Positions 7,434-16,961 of a DNA stretch of 64,000 bases are shown here, piece after piece. Each line of letters begins with the position of its first letter. The first letter of the stretch is position 1. The position numbers were made by a program, and so were the translations under genes. Origin of the DNA: Bacteroidales bacterium (GTDB lineage: Bacteria > Bacteroidota > Bacteroidia > Bacteroidales > M50B96); assembly GCA_018401015.1 (NCBI GenBank), contig JAGYLP010000005.1:108141-172140 (forward strand). Reading direction: 5' to 3'. A model generated the notes under the pieces. The model was not told the origin of the DNA. It made no database searches and saw only the letters and a program-made list of their open reading frames with translations.

Positions 7434-9950
7434 TTATTCCTTGATAATTTTGTGCAAACTCTGATGTTGATTTCCTTTTAGTTCGACAAAATATACTCCT
7501 GTCGATAAATCAGCCATCGAAAGGGTGAATTGATTATCGGTCTTCAGGGTATGAATGGTTCGAATCAACTTCCCTTCCATGGAGTACAAATTAATTTGTT
7601 CTACACCCATTTCCTGTTCGACCTGAATTGTCAAGCTTTCTTTCACCGGATTAGGCATCATTCTTACAGGCTGGGTATTATTCTCTGCCACATCGAGGCT
7701 AATAATGACTTCCTTTTCAATTTCGGATTCACCACAATAGTTAATGGCCTCGTGTACAACCTGATAAGTACCTGCTCCGGCATAAACATGGGTTGGACTC
7801 TCTTCGGTAGAGGTGTTCCCATCGCCAAAATCCCAGGTAAAATCAGACGCCCACAAGGAGATGCTGGTGAAGTTAACCGATAGTTCATTGATAGTGAAAT
7901 TGAAATCAACTTCGGGTAAAGAGAGAAAATCAACCTCTACGTTGTCGGAATCAGAGCAAGCATTTCCATCGGTTACGGTAACACTATAATCGTCGCTTTC
8001 CGACACCTCGATGGTAGCGGTTGTAGCTCCGGTGCTCCAGATATAAGAGGTAAAGATTCCGGCATCCAGAATCTCCGTTTCACCTTCGCAGGATTCAATA
8101 TCGGCGCCCAAATCGATCGAAGGCAATGGATATTCCTCCACCTCTAAGGAATCGGAAACGGAACAACCATTGAGCGTTATGGTAACGGAATAGGTGTCGG
8201 GATCTGAAACCGAAATTTGGTTATTCACCGAGCCATTGCTCCAGGAATAGACTGCATTGGAAACAGCATTAACCCCAATGGTGGTAGAACCACCTTCGCA
8301 GAAACCTGCATCGCCAAAAAACACTAAATCGGGTAGCGGTAACTCATTGACCGTAATCGCATCGGTTGCAGTACAGCCATTGGCAGCACTAACGGTAAGG
8401 GAATAGACTCCCGATTGATTTACAACAAGAGTTTCGGCAGTACTTCCATTGCTCCATTCGTAGGAAGCAAATCCCGCAGGAGCGGTCACTGTAGCTTCAT
8501 CATCTTCGCAGAAGTAAGCATTAGCAGGTAAGTTGAGTGAAGGACTCAAATCGACCGTAAACCCTTGAACAACAACACTAACGCATCCATTTCCGTCGGT
8601 GTAAGTATAAGAAATCTCAAAGCTTCCGGGCTGGTTGAAGAAAACGACGGGGTTTCCACCTACGGTTAAAATAGGCAGGTTGAGCGAAGAATAAACACCA
8701 CCCGTGGGCTGTGCTTCGAGGATGACCGGAGAAGCGGAACTGCAAAAAGCAGTGTCCATGGCATTAAAATCGGGAACGACGGGTGGAAAATTGTTGATAG
8801 CCAAGATAGCAGCATTATTTCCCGCATTAAGATCGTTAGGTGTTTCCAGTTCAACACCAAAGGTATAGGAACCAGACACACTTAGGTCGAATGTTTCGGA
8901 AACAAAATGAATGTAGGCCGTTCCAGGAGCAATGGATTGATATAGCGTATCGACGAAAACGGTCGTTCCGTTATCCATACTATAGGAAATATAAATGGTA
9001 TCGGCATTGGCACTTCCAAGATTAACAATTTCGAAGGCGATTGCCTCGGTTGTGGACAAACCGGCACAGGGATCGGCAGGTTCCACCAGGTTCCCAACAG
9101 CAATATCGACACCGGTAATTCCGGTAAGCGATTGAATTCCGCTCATCCCATTTACGAGGTAATTTCCGGCATGCGGAAAACTAACCGTGTTATATTCGGC
9201 TTCGGCATTGAAAATTTGACCATCGACAGCGCGCCAAATCTTCCACTTGAAAACCTCATTATTGGCAAAACCATTATTGCCTCCGGTAGTTGCATCGACT
9301 CCCCAAGCGGTAAGGGCAGTATTTTGACCGGTAATTTCAGCATAACCTGCACAAGCAAGTGTTCCGAGGGAATCGAAAAAGACACCCACATAATCGCCCG
9401 GAACGAGCGGTTGATTGTTGATAGTCATTGTAGCTGTTCCGGGAACTAAAATGGTATGATTGTTTCCGGTATTGGTAAAAGTCCAGGGCAATTCAGGGGT
9501 TGCGGGGCTGAAGGCTATCAAACTCTCGACTCCCGACATTCCATTCTCAGCAAAAAAGCCGGTGTGAGGAAATCCGGTGGTAGAATACGTTGCTTCCGCA
9601 TCGACTACTAAGCCATCGGAGGCACGATAAATTTTCCATTTGAAGGCTTCGTTAGCAGCAAAACCATTATTACCACCGGTGAGCAAATCTTCGCCCCAGG
9701 CAGCAACTGCAATATTTACACCCGTAAACTCACTGTAACCGGCACAAGCAAGTGTCCCCAGCGAATCGTAAAAAACTCCGACAAAGTCACCCGGAACAAG
9801 CGGCTGATTATCAATTGTTAGCAAAGCTGTACCCGGAACCAAAATAGTATGATTAGAGCTGTTAAAAGTATAATACCAGTTAGGTTGCGAATACAAACCA
9901 GTTACTCCCAAGAAGGAGAGCAAAAGCAAGGTTAAAAAATTCTTTTTCAT
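7434..9950 (-). CDS. T9SS-secreted multidomain surface protein with PKD domain
   Basis: This 838-residue secreted protein has a signal peptide (MKKNFLTLLLLSFLGVTGLYS). Two tandem copies of a module of about 123 residues follow at 25-147 and 155-276, each starting near NHTILVPGTA and carrying GNNGF and FKWKI motifs. A CARDB-like domain spans about 281-390. Several Ig-like units with EWSNGST or IWSTGAT words span about 400-660. A PKD domain (TWDFGDGNTSTEESPTHVY) and a C-terminal T9SS type A sorting domain (MMPNPVKESLTI ... STGVYFVELKG) complete it. It is probably an adhesin or a coat protein anchored at the cell surface. The PorE-like gene follows after 3 bases. I see no catalytic motif. Confidence 0.88.
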   Translation of the reverse strand: MKKNFLTLLLLSFLGVTGLYSQPNWYYTFNSSNHTILVPGTALLTIDNQPLVPGDFVGVFYDSLGTLACAGYSEFTGVNIAVAAWGEDLLTGGNNGFAANEAFKWKIYRASDGLVVDAEATYSTTGFPHTGFFAENGMSGVESLIAFSPATPELPWTFTNTGNNHTILVPGTATMTINNQPLVPGDYVGVFFDSLGTLACAGYAEITGQNTALTAWGVDATTGGNNGFANNEVFKWKIWRAVDGQIFNAEAEYNTVSFPHAGNYLVNGMSGIQSLTGITGVDIAVGNLVEPADPCAGLSTTEAIAFEIVNLGSANADTIYISYSMDNGTTVFVDTLYQSIAPGTAYIHFVSETFDLSVSGSYTFGVELETPNDLNAGNNAAILAINNFPPVVPDFNAMDTAFCSSASPVILEAQPTGGVYSSLNLPILTVGGNPVVFFNQPGSFEISYTYTDGNGCVSVVVQGFTVDLSPSLNLPANAYFCEDDEATVTAPAGFASYEWSNGSTAETLVVNQSGVYSLTVSAANGCTATDAITVNELPLPDLVFFGDAGFCEGGSTTIGVNAVSNAVYSWSNGSVNNQISVSDPDTYSVTITLNGCSVSDSLEVEEYPLPSIDLGADIESCEGETEILDAGIFTSYIWSTGATTATIEVSESDDYSVTVTDGNACSDSDNVEVDFLSLPEVDFNFTINELSVNFTSISLWASDFTWDFGDGNTSTEESPTHVYAGAGTYQVVHEAINYCGESEIEKEVIISLDVAENNTQPVRMMPNPVKESLTIQVEQEMGVEQINLYSMEGKLIRTIHTLKTDNQFTLSMADLSTGVYFVELKGNQHQSLHKIIKE

Positions 9951-10129
9951 CAGTTTAATAGTTGTTTTTAAGAGTGCGTTGGAATGTCGGGAAATAATTG
10001 AAATCGCATGTAAGTTTTTTCGATCGACATTTCATGGACTATTCTATGGTTGGTTTTAAATTTCAGCGTCTAAGATAAAACTCCTATCCACGATAGGAAA
10101 GCAGCTTGCAGATATCCTGTGATCTGAAT

Positions 10130-10169
10130 AAAAAAATACGATGGCCGAGCTTTATCCCGGCCATCGTAT
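10130..10169 (-). terminator. Rho-independent terminator after the 1384-residue T9SS gene
   Basis: A perfect 12-base-pair stem (ATACGATGGCCG with CGGCCATCGTAT) and a 10-base loop are followed on the minus strand by a run of T. It lies within 10 bases of the stop of the upstream minus-strand gene and separates it from the next T9SS gene. Confidence 0.88.
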
Positions 10170-10175
10170 TTCGCC

Positions 10176-13100
10176 TTATTTCTTGATTTCGAATCGTTTA
10201 GTAAGTTGAGTATTGTTACCTTTTAGTTCTAATAAGTAGAAGCCCGAAGGTAGCCCCCCTACTGGAATACTGAGTAGGCTTTGTCCTGAAAATGCCGAGG
10301 AATCATACTCCAGTACGCGAGAGCCGAGCAGGTTATAAACCGTCAGCTTTTGCCAATTAGCAGCGTTCCCTTCCAGATTAACCTGTAAAATGCTGGAAGC
10401 CGGGTTTGGATACACCGAGAAATCTTGTTCGTTGCCTTCGAGACGAAGCGATTCAGCCACTGCAATTCCATCTTTCTGGAAGTTACCGGAACCTTGACTC
10501 CAGGAATCGATTTGGAGCATTCTTTCTGCATCTCCGTCGAACACCCTGAAATTCAAGGCTTCACCTGCCTGAGCAGCTTGTGGGTAAGGAATCAACTCAT
10601 TGGTTCCCCAAACACTGATGGCCGCATTTTGACGATCGATGCGCGTAGAACCAACCAGGTTTCCACTGGTAGTGAATACACCAATCTCAGATCCAACGGG
10701 GATTCGGACTAGTAATTCGGCCGGTATTCCAATAGTCATGTTATTGGCTGTATTCAAGTTACAGGAATAATACTCCGGTTGAAGCATCGTGTTAGCACTT
10801 CCGATGGATAGGCTTTTCATTGAAATGCTGTTAGAAGGATAAGTGTAGGTAACTGCATCATTCATCAAGATTTGATAACCTAAATCGGGACGAAGGCTAT
10901 CGATAGTGCTGACTAAAAACTGAACCCAGTAAATCCCTCCATAAGCATCCTTCATAAGGACGATATTATTCACGATCGGATCCATAAGCGGAACGGTAGC
11001 CCCGGGCTCATCGCGCAAATATGGCATCATATTCCATCCGGCAGTTAGGTTGATGGGAGAGTTTTCCGGAACAAGGGCGGTTCCCTCAAAAATCAATTCA
11101 ACCGGCTGAATCGCGTTGATGAAATAAGCTTCCATATTATTCCAGGAACCAATTGTATTCACCGAAAAAGCAGGCCAGTAGATTTGTCCGGTTCCGGTTT
11201 TAACAATTCGAATTTGGCTGGTAATACCATCGAATAGCGTATCTAAATGAGCTTCGAGCGGTACCACGTAAGCACTATAAATTCCCCAGCCTGCATGAAT
11301 TTCAACCACTTGAATATCGAAGGCAGGTGTGCTGTAGTCAAGCTTGGCATCGATTACAAAACGACCAAAATTCGTGTACGAGGCGGTGTCGGCTCCGGTT
11401 AAAGAAGCACTGTAAAACGTATTCGGACGAGTATAAGGTTCATCCTGAACAGCAAGCGGATAATAGTCGGCTGGAGTTGCGGCAGCAGTTTGAGCAAAAC
11501 CTACATAGAAGGTTCCGGCAGGCAAACTAACAGGTGTAGCAAAATCTAATTCAACGTACTCCGATAAGTCGGCTAACTGTAGCGTATAGTTAGCACTACT
11601 TGCCAATATAGTCAGGTTTTGATCGAGAAGAACTCCGTAAATTACTTGTCCAACCGATGTAGTATCGGTACCTACCATCATGGAAACCCCTTGAATGGAA
11701 CCGGGAGATTTCAGTTCGTACCGATTCATGATAATTCCGTCGGAAGTGCCAAAACCAAGAGAAGTAATAATGCCACTAGTGTCGGCATAACCGATTAGAT
11801 CCATTCCAACTTCCTGATAATAAGAATAGCTGTTATTAAGGTTGTTCTCGTCGTTCCCTACGCTTACCGTTACCGTATTTTGACCTAAGTTTTGCGGAGA
11901 GAAATTCGGAAATTCAACAATTACTTCCTGTCCGGAAGCCAAACTGGAAATGGTATAGCTTCCAGTAAACGTATTCGCACCACTTACGCTAAGATTAACG
12001 GCAACATTACTTTGAGTGGCCGAACCATAATTAAAGACCAATGCCTGAATGGTGTGCGGAGCTAGGTGGTCTTTAGCATGCTTTCCGTGGGTGTAAACCA
12101 TATCGACTCCCAAATCATTTTGAAGACATCCACCACCGATATTGAAGACATAATCCTCTGAGCCGGTGAACGCATAATTGGCCCCCACTAGCACATTATT
12201 GTAATAGACTTCGTAATAACCCGGAGCCTCAATACCATCGCCATAATCGTCGAACATCACAAAGGTATAACACTGATTCGAAGCAGCACATAACTCTATT
12301 TGATACAAGGTATTACTATCGTATAGCCCACCAACATAAACTAATTCGCCTGCTGAATCGAAAAGTCCCCAGTAGGATTCTTCGCCATAATCGTCGGTCA
12401 ATAATTCAAGGTTGATGGTTGAGGTTCCACTAACGAATATCGTTTCTGCGAAATCATTGCCTGTGTTTCCATCGTTAGTCAATTGTGTCTCGGCCGAAAC
12501 CGTATAGTGTCCTTCGGCAAACATGTTTGCAGTGGTATTGAAAGTGAAATCGTAGACCGAACCGGATGGAATGCTGGCTGTAACCGTTTGAACTACTGCC
12601 GGTCCGCCATTAACAGAGTAAGAAACCGGAAAATTACTAACTGAATTGGTTCCAAAATTCTCGATACTAATAGTAATCGATTCACTTGCCGTTAACTGGC
12701 AGCTTGTACCCGAAGTTTGCATTTCAACAATTCCAATATCGTAATTAGCCACTTGTCCTACAACAGCACCTAACATAAAACGACCATAGGTATTCGCTTC
12801 GGTAGGAGTTCCACCGCTTAGTCCGGTAATGTAATAAGCTCCTTCACGAATGTAAGGCTCTGATTGAGTTCCCATGGGGAAGAATCCTTCCACTGCATCG
12901 GCTACTTGTGCAATTCCGGAATAGAAGGTTGCATTGTTGAAAGTTACGGGCGTAGTATAGGTTAAGGTTTTCCAGGTTCCCAAATCAGCCGTTTGGATCA
13001 CATAATTGGGCGAGCTGGCAACAATCGTTCCCGAGGCATTCAAACATACCCCATAAATTGTTTTACCCACATTGGTGGCACCTGTAGCAATAAACACTTT

Positions 13101-14330
13101 GGTAGCTGTTATAACCTGACTGGCGCCCGACTCAAAAGCCGACATCATGATACCTTCGCCGGTATCATACCCTAATCCACCGGTTGCTTCGGAAGTATCG
13201 GCATAAGAAAAGGCAGAACCAACCACTTGATGATAACTGACCGAATTATTGGTTAAGTTATTATCGGCTGGAATGGTTAAAGTAAAGGTATTACTTCCGG
13301 TATTGGTTGAAGAAAACGAAGGAAAATTCAGCAGATAGGCTGAGCCGGACAACAGATTAGAGGCAGAGGCGGTAAGGCTACCGGTATTGGAGCCACTAAT
13401 GGACAACGTTCCCGTAAGAGAAGTGATCGTGGACGCTCCTGCATTGGCTACTATACCTTGTGGAGAATGGCTAACTCCTGCGGGAATTTCACCTAAGGTA
13501 AAAACGTATCCTGCTAAAGCATCGTTTGTAAAGGATTCTTCGATAAGCACATCATCGACCATCCAGGCATAATCCCATTCGCCATAATAGCGGAAACGGA
13601 TGTAAACATTAGCCGAATTACCAACCAGAGAGCTTATATCCACCTCCACTATTTCGGCTCCAAAATCGTTCTCATTTAAACTGGCATTTACCTCCAACTC
13701 TTGCCAAACGCCGGTAGCTCCAATTCTAAAATCGACAAAAGTCTGGCTGTTATATTTTCGATAAATTTGATGAAACTTCAATCGGACATAATTATACCCG
13801 ACCAGACTGATAGGACTAACATACTGAATAACTGCATGCTGACTGCCTACCGTATTGGTAGAGACACCAATTGCATCGGAATCGTACATCGCAAAACCAT
13901 TGGCAACAGTGGGTGAATTGGGTAGGCCAAGGCTTTCGGAGTAAAATCCAACCGGGCCGGTGGTACTAATAACCCAGTTCTGCGTATTTCCGGCAAGATT
14001 TTGAATCGACCATTGTGAAGATTGTGAAAAATCGTTGCTCCAAATTACCACATTGGGCGATTTGGAGGAAGGGGTTGATACTACCGATTGAGGGAATACG
14101 GGTGGCACCATCTGATTTTTAGGCGATTCTAATTTAGATGATGCTGAAGTTTGCTTTGCTTTTGAACGAGCAGAAGCATTGCGATAGGCATCGAGTTTTG
14201 CATCATCGTAATCTTGTTGAATCTGCCGATTGACAGTCGCTTGGGTAGTTGCAGGCTCTTTAGTCGAAATTTGGGCAAAGCCCAGGCTAACAACAAAAAT
14301 TGCCAATAGGGTCATGGAAAACTTTTTCAT
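10176..14330 (-). CDS. Large T9SS-secreted protein with cleaved-adhesin domain and internal duplication
   Basis: This 1384-residue secreted protein has a signal peptide (MKKFSMTLLAIFVVSLGFAQ). A charged linker rich in Ser/Lys follows. A cleaved-adhesin or choice-of-anchor J beta-sandwich spans roughly 93-265 (from WSNDFSQSSQW to WMVDDVLIEE). A region of about 270 residues then occurs twice, each copy having a CARDB-like part and a second part with ADLGTWKTLTY or ADLSEYVELDF. Near the C-terminus is a module with NNMTIGIPAELLV and SEIGVFTTSGNLVGS, shared with other secreted proteins of this window. The protein ends in a T9SS type A sorting domain (VYPNPASSILQV ... SGFYLLELKG). It has its own promoter and terminator. 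Function is unknown; adhesion or surface structure is likely. Confidence 0.87.
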   Translation of the reverse strand: MKKFSMTLLAIFVVSLGFAQISTKEPATTQATVNRQIQQDYDDAKLDAYRNASARSKAKQTSASSKLESPKNQMVPPVFPQSVVSTPSSKSPNVVIWSNDFSQSSQWSIQNLAGNTQNWVISTTGPVGFYSESLGLPNSPTVANGFAMYDSDAIGVSTNTVGSQHAVIQYVSPISLVGYNYVRLKFHQIYRKYNSQTFVDFRIGATGVWQELEVNASLNENDFGAEIVEVDISSLVGNSANVYIRFRYYGEWDYAWMVDDVLIEESFTNDALAGYVFTLGEIPAGVSHSPQGIVANAGASTITSLTGTLSISGSNTGSLTASASNLLSGSAYLLNFPSFSSTNTGSNTFTLTIPADNNLTNNSVSYHQVVGSAFSYADTSEATGGLGYDTGEGIMMSAFESGASQVITATKVFIATGATNVGKTIYGVCLNASGTIVASSPNYVIQTADLGTWKTLTYTTPVTFNNATFYSGIAQVADAVEGFFPMGTQSEPYIREGAYYITGLSGGTPTEANTYGRFMLGAVVGQVANYDIGIVEMQTSGTSCQLTASESITISIENFGTNSVSNFPVSYSVNGGPAVVQTVTASIPSGSVYDFTFNTTANMFAEGHYTVSAETQLTNDGNTGNDFAETIFVSGTSTINLELLTDDYGEESYWGLFDSAGELVYVGGLYDSNTLYQIELCAASNQCYTFVMFDDYGDGIEAPGYYEVYYNNVLVGANYAFTGSEDYVFNIGGGCLQNDLGVDMVYTHGKHAKDHLAPHTIQALVFNYGSATQSNVAVNLSVSGANTFTGSYTISSLASGQEVIVEFPNFSPQNLGQNTVTVSVGNDENNLNNSYSYYQEVGMDLIGYADTSGIITSLGFGTSDGIIMNRYELKSPGSIQGVSMMVGTDTTSVGQVIYGVLLDQNLTILASSANYTLQLADLSEYVELDFATPVSLPAGTFYVGFAQTAAATPADYYPLAVQDEPYTRPNTFYSASLTGADTASYTNFGRFVIDAKLDYSTPAFDIQVVEIHAGWGIYSAYVVPLEAHLDTLFDGITSQIRIVKTGTGQIYWPAFSVNTIGSWNNMEAYFINAIQPVELIFEGTALVPENSPINLTAGWNMMPYLRDEPGATVPLMDPIVNNIVLMKDAYGGIYWVQFLVSTIDSLRPDLGYQILMNDAVTYTYPSNSISMKSLSIGSANTMLQPEYYSCNLNTANNMTIGIPAELLVRIPVGSEIGVFTTSGNLVGSTRIDRQNAAISVWGTNELIPYPQAAQAGEALNFRVFDGDAERMLQIDSWSQGSGNFQKDGIAVAESLRLEGNEQDFSVYPNPASSILQVNLEGNAANWQKLTVYNLLGSRVLEYDSSAFSGQSLLSIPVGGLPSGFYLLELKGNNTQLTKRFEIKK

Positions 14331-14392
14331 AGAGATAGGATTTAAATGATACTACGGTTAGCTCTCTTGCACAGGAGCAAAGGAGATTCATT

Positions 14393-14424
14393 CAAAGATA
14401 GAAATTAATTGATAGCGAATTAAA
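14393..14424 (-). promoter_or_regulatory. Promoter of the 1384-residue T9SS gene
   Basis: On the minus strand, TATCTTTG (14400-14393) fits the -7 consensus TAnnTTTG. A TTTA at 14424-14421 lies 20 bases upstream, close to the -33 TTTG. The predicted leader is about 55-60 bases. Confidence 0.5.
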
Positions 14425-14444
14425 AATGACCCGTTTAGAATGAG

Positions 14445-15875
14445 TTATTTTTCCGTTTTCGGAGCATACACATCCAAGGCAACCAAAGCAGCTGCGAAAC
14501 CCCAGAAAGGAGCTGAAATTTTATCGGTATCGAGAAAATTATTTAGAAACCCATGCAGGACATAGGTTGTAAATCCGAGTGTGATACTGAGCGCCATCAT
14601 TTTATGTTCGGGATTTTCCAATCGAAAATATAAGCGGAAACCCACAAGCATTACTCCAATAACCAATGCCAAGTAACTAAGCATGCCGAGTAATCCTGAT
14701 TCGGAGAGTGGACCAAAATACTCGCTGTGCGCGTTGCCTAAATCCCCTGCATTGGTACTAATGATGGTTTTTTCGTGCGATAACTGGAAGCTGGCATACT
14801 GAAACATGTATGTTCCCGGACCCCAACCGAAAACCGGACGCTCGGCAAACATCCGAAAAGCAGAATTCCAACGGTTTAAACGCTCCAGATTGGAGGCGTC
14901 GGTGCGAATATTCGACATCGACTGAATGTGCTCAGAAATATCCTGTGAGGAATCTTGCTTGTTCCGGTTCAGTTCAATCATAATCGATGACCAGTTAACT
15001 GCAATGACGACCAGGACGAGAAAGGCTGCCGAAAAAATATAGACCGGTTTTATCCGCAAACGAATCACCATGTAGATGGCAAAAACGGCAAAAAGGCTCA
15101 ACCAGGCTGCGCGGGTATAAGAAAGAATGGTTGCGATGGTAAAGACAACAATGAGCACCCACAATAAAAATCGCTGATTGGGAGTAAACTTGCCCTTAAA
15201 AGCAAACCCCAGCAGAACGGGAAGAAATAAAGCGAGTGCTGCTCCATAACTGGTATGGTCGGTAAAGAAAGGATTCATTACGTAATGAGCTGCATTCTTA
15301 TCGAACAGGCTAATGGCCTGATGGCGATAAACCGCATAGGCGATCACGATAAGCATGGGAATCGCGTAGGCCAGCACATACTGTTTGATTCGATCCGGAT
15401 TTCGGAATAATTGGGTCGCCAAGAGATAGAAAGCCACTACAAACCATACCCGGACAGCAAAAAATTTGATCGACACAATGGGCATGCTACTCGTTAGGGC
15501 AGTAATCCCAATCCAGAGCAAGTTAACAGCAATTAAGAGCGTAACCGGATGCCTCCAGATTTGCCGGTCGAATCGACCTTCGAGTAAAAACTTGTACACA
15601 AAAAGCAATAGCACCGCTACCAGCATGGGTTCGGTAGGGATATAAAAATCGATGGGTGAGCCGGGAGCAAATTCCCGGAGTGGAATCGAAAGAGGAACTA
15701 GCGAAACAATGAGCAGCAGCACTTTATCCAGGGAGAAAATCGCCAGAAGGACAAACGCGGCCAAAAAGGGAACTAGGGCAAAATAAAAGGAATCGAACCA
15801 GATAAAAACTGCGTTGATAGCAATGAAGAGGATGCTATACTTGTAAAACCGATGTCGTTTTTCTCCGGTGATCAA
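14445..15875 (-). CDS. O-antigen ligase / Wzy-type polymerase family membrane protein
   Basis: This 476-residue polytopic inner-membrane protein belongs to the O-antigen ligase/Wzy_C superfamily. About eleven or twelve hydrophobic segments can be seen. A large periplasmic loop holds the family signature RPVFGWGPGTYMFQYASF, followed by HSEYFGPLSESGLLGML. Members polymerise or ligate lipid-linked glycans. No ATG is available near the N-terminus: the frame is open from the stop of the preceding wzz-like gene, and TTG at 15875 is the most plausible start. Its position 18 bases behind a chain-length regulator points to exopolysaccharide or O-antigen polymerisation. No glycosyltransferases are next to it. 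Confidence 0.87.
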   Translation of the reverse strand: MITGEKRHRFYKYSILFIAINAVFIWFDSFYFALVPFLAAFVLLAIFSLDKVLLLIVSLVPLSIPLREFAPGSPIDFYIPTEPMLVAVLLLFVYKFLLEGRFDRQIWRHPVTLLIAVNLLWIGITALTSSMPIVSIKFFAVRVWFVVAFYLLATQLFRNPDRIKQYVLAYAIPMLIVIAYAVYRHQAISLFDKNAAHYVMNPFFTDHTSYGAALALFLPVLLGFAFKGKFTPNQRFLLWVLIVVFTIATILSYTRAAWLSLFAVFAIYMVIRLRIKPVYIFSAAFLVLVVIAVNWSSIMIELNRNKQDSSQDISEHIQSMSNIRTDASNLERLNRWNSAFRMFAERPVFGWGPGTYMFQYASFQLSHEKTIISTNAGDLGNAHSEYFGPLSESGLLGMLSYLALVIGVMLVGFRLYFRLENPEHKMMALSITLGFTTYVLHGFLNNFLDTDKISAPFWGFAAALVALDVYAPKTEK

Positions 15876-15893
15876 CAGCGTCTGTTTTGAGAA

Positions 15894-16919
15894 TTATTGC
15901 TTAGAAACCAAAGCTTTCCAACGAGTCCCTACTCCTTGCAAAATGATGAGTAAGAGAAAAGAAAACAGGAAAGTGGAAAAGGTAGAGACACTTACGATTA
16001 ACCACCGAACCGGCTTCGCTTTACGCTCGGCCTTAACGGCTACGTCTATAGTGAATTGATGTGGCAAGGAATGCTCATAATCAATTCTGGCTTCGGTATA
16101 TTTTGCTTTTAAACGACTGATGCGTTCGGTTTCATATATGATCTGGTCGCGCAGCGAGGTATAAGCACCTCCATACTCAGAAAGTAAAGCAAGTTTTTCC
16201 TCTAACTCTTTAATTCGACTAGTGTTAGAAGTAAGCAAAGCTTGTGCATAAGCATCGTTGAACACTTCCGACTGCGATTCGTAATTATTGATACCTAACA
16301 ATTGAATTTGCTTGAGCGAATCTTGCATAATTCCCAGGTTCTTGAGCGCCGAATGATATTCTTTCTCAACCAGGGTGAGAGCTATAAGCGCACGATCTCG
16401 CTTCATCTTGGTCATGGCAGTATCGAATAATTGCGTGATAGAGTTAGCGATATCGGCAGCCATTTGTGGATCCTTATCGAGCACTTCGATTACCACCGAT
16501 TGATACTGAGTTCGTTTGAACTGAATGTTTTTAGAGTACATCCGATTCAGCTTGGTTTGTGGGAAAGCTTCGGCCGAGTCAATATCATAATGCTCCATGA
16601 GCTTAAACTTCTTCACTACCGCATCGCGAATTACATCGGAGTGAAGCACTTGCAACATTTGTTCTACTTCTTGTTCGTCGCCAAACCGAAGAATATCTTT
16701 TCTACTCAAATTACTCGACAATAAATCGTTACTAATCGAACTGGACGATGCCGGAAAAACCGTTGCAGAAGATTTAAATAAAGGTTCGATGCTCAAGGAA
16801 ACAACGATTGAAACAACTGCTCCTATAAACGTGACTGTTGCGAGTAACTTGAAATTCTTCAGTAAGAAAGTTATCACATCGGGTGAATCGAAGGTGAAGG
16901 ATGAGGATTGTTTTTCCAT
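15894..16919 (-). CDS. Wzz/GNVR-type polysaccharide chain-length determinant
   Basis: This 341-residue inner-membrane protein has the Wzz topology. One transmembrane segment lies near the N-terminus (about 25-48) and a second near the C-terminus (about 300-330), with a long periplasmic helical region between them. That region has coiled-coil character (SRIKELEEKLALLSEYGG, YETERISRLKAKY). Such co-polymerases set the length of O-antigen, capsule or exopolysaccharide and work with a Wzy polymerase, which is encoded just downstream. There is no cytoplasmic tyrosine-kinase domain. tyrS lies 42 bases upstream on the same strand, so the three genes probably share a transcript. Confidence 0.85.
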   Translation of the reverse strand: MEKQSSSFTFDSPDVITFLLKNFKLLATVTFIGAVVSIVVSLSIEPLFKSSATVFPASSSSISNDLLSSNLSRKDILRFGDEQEVEQMLQVLHSDVIRDAVVKKFKLMEHYDIDSAEAFPQTKLNRMYSKNIQFKRTQYQSVVIEVLDKDPQMAADIANSITQLFDTAMTKMKRDRALIALTLVEKEYHSALKNLGIMQDSLKQIQLLGINNYESQSEVFNDAYAQALLTSNTSRIKELEEKLALLSEYGGAYTSLRDQIIYETERISRLKAKYTEARIDYEHSLPHQFTIDVAVKAERKAKPVRWLIVSVSTFSTFLFSFLLLIILQGVGTRWKALVSKQ

Positions 16920-16961
16920 AATGAAAGCTTAATCGGAAAATGAAACGCAGTAAGCTACAGC

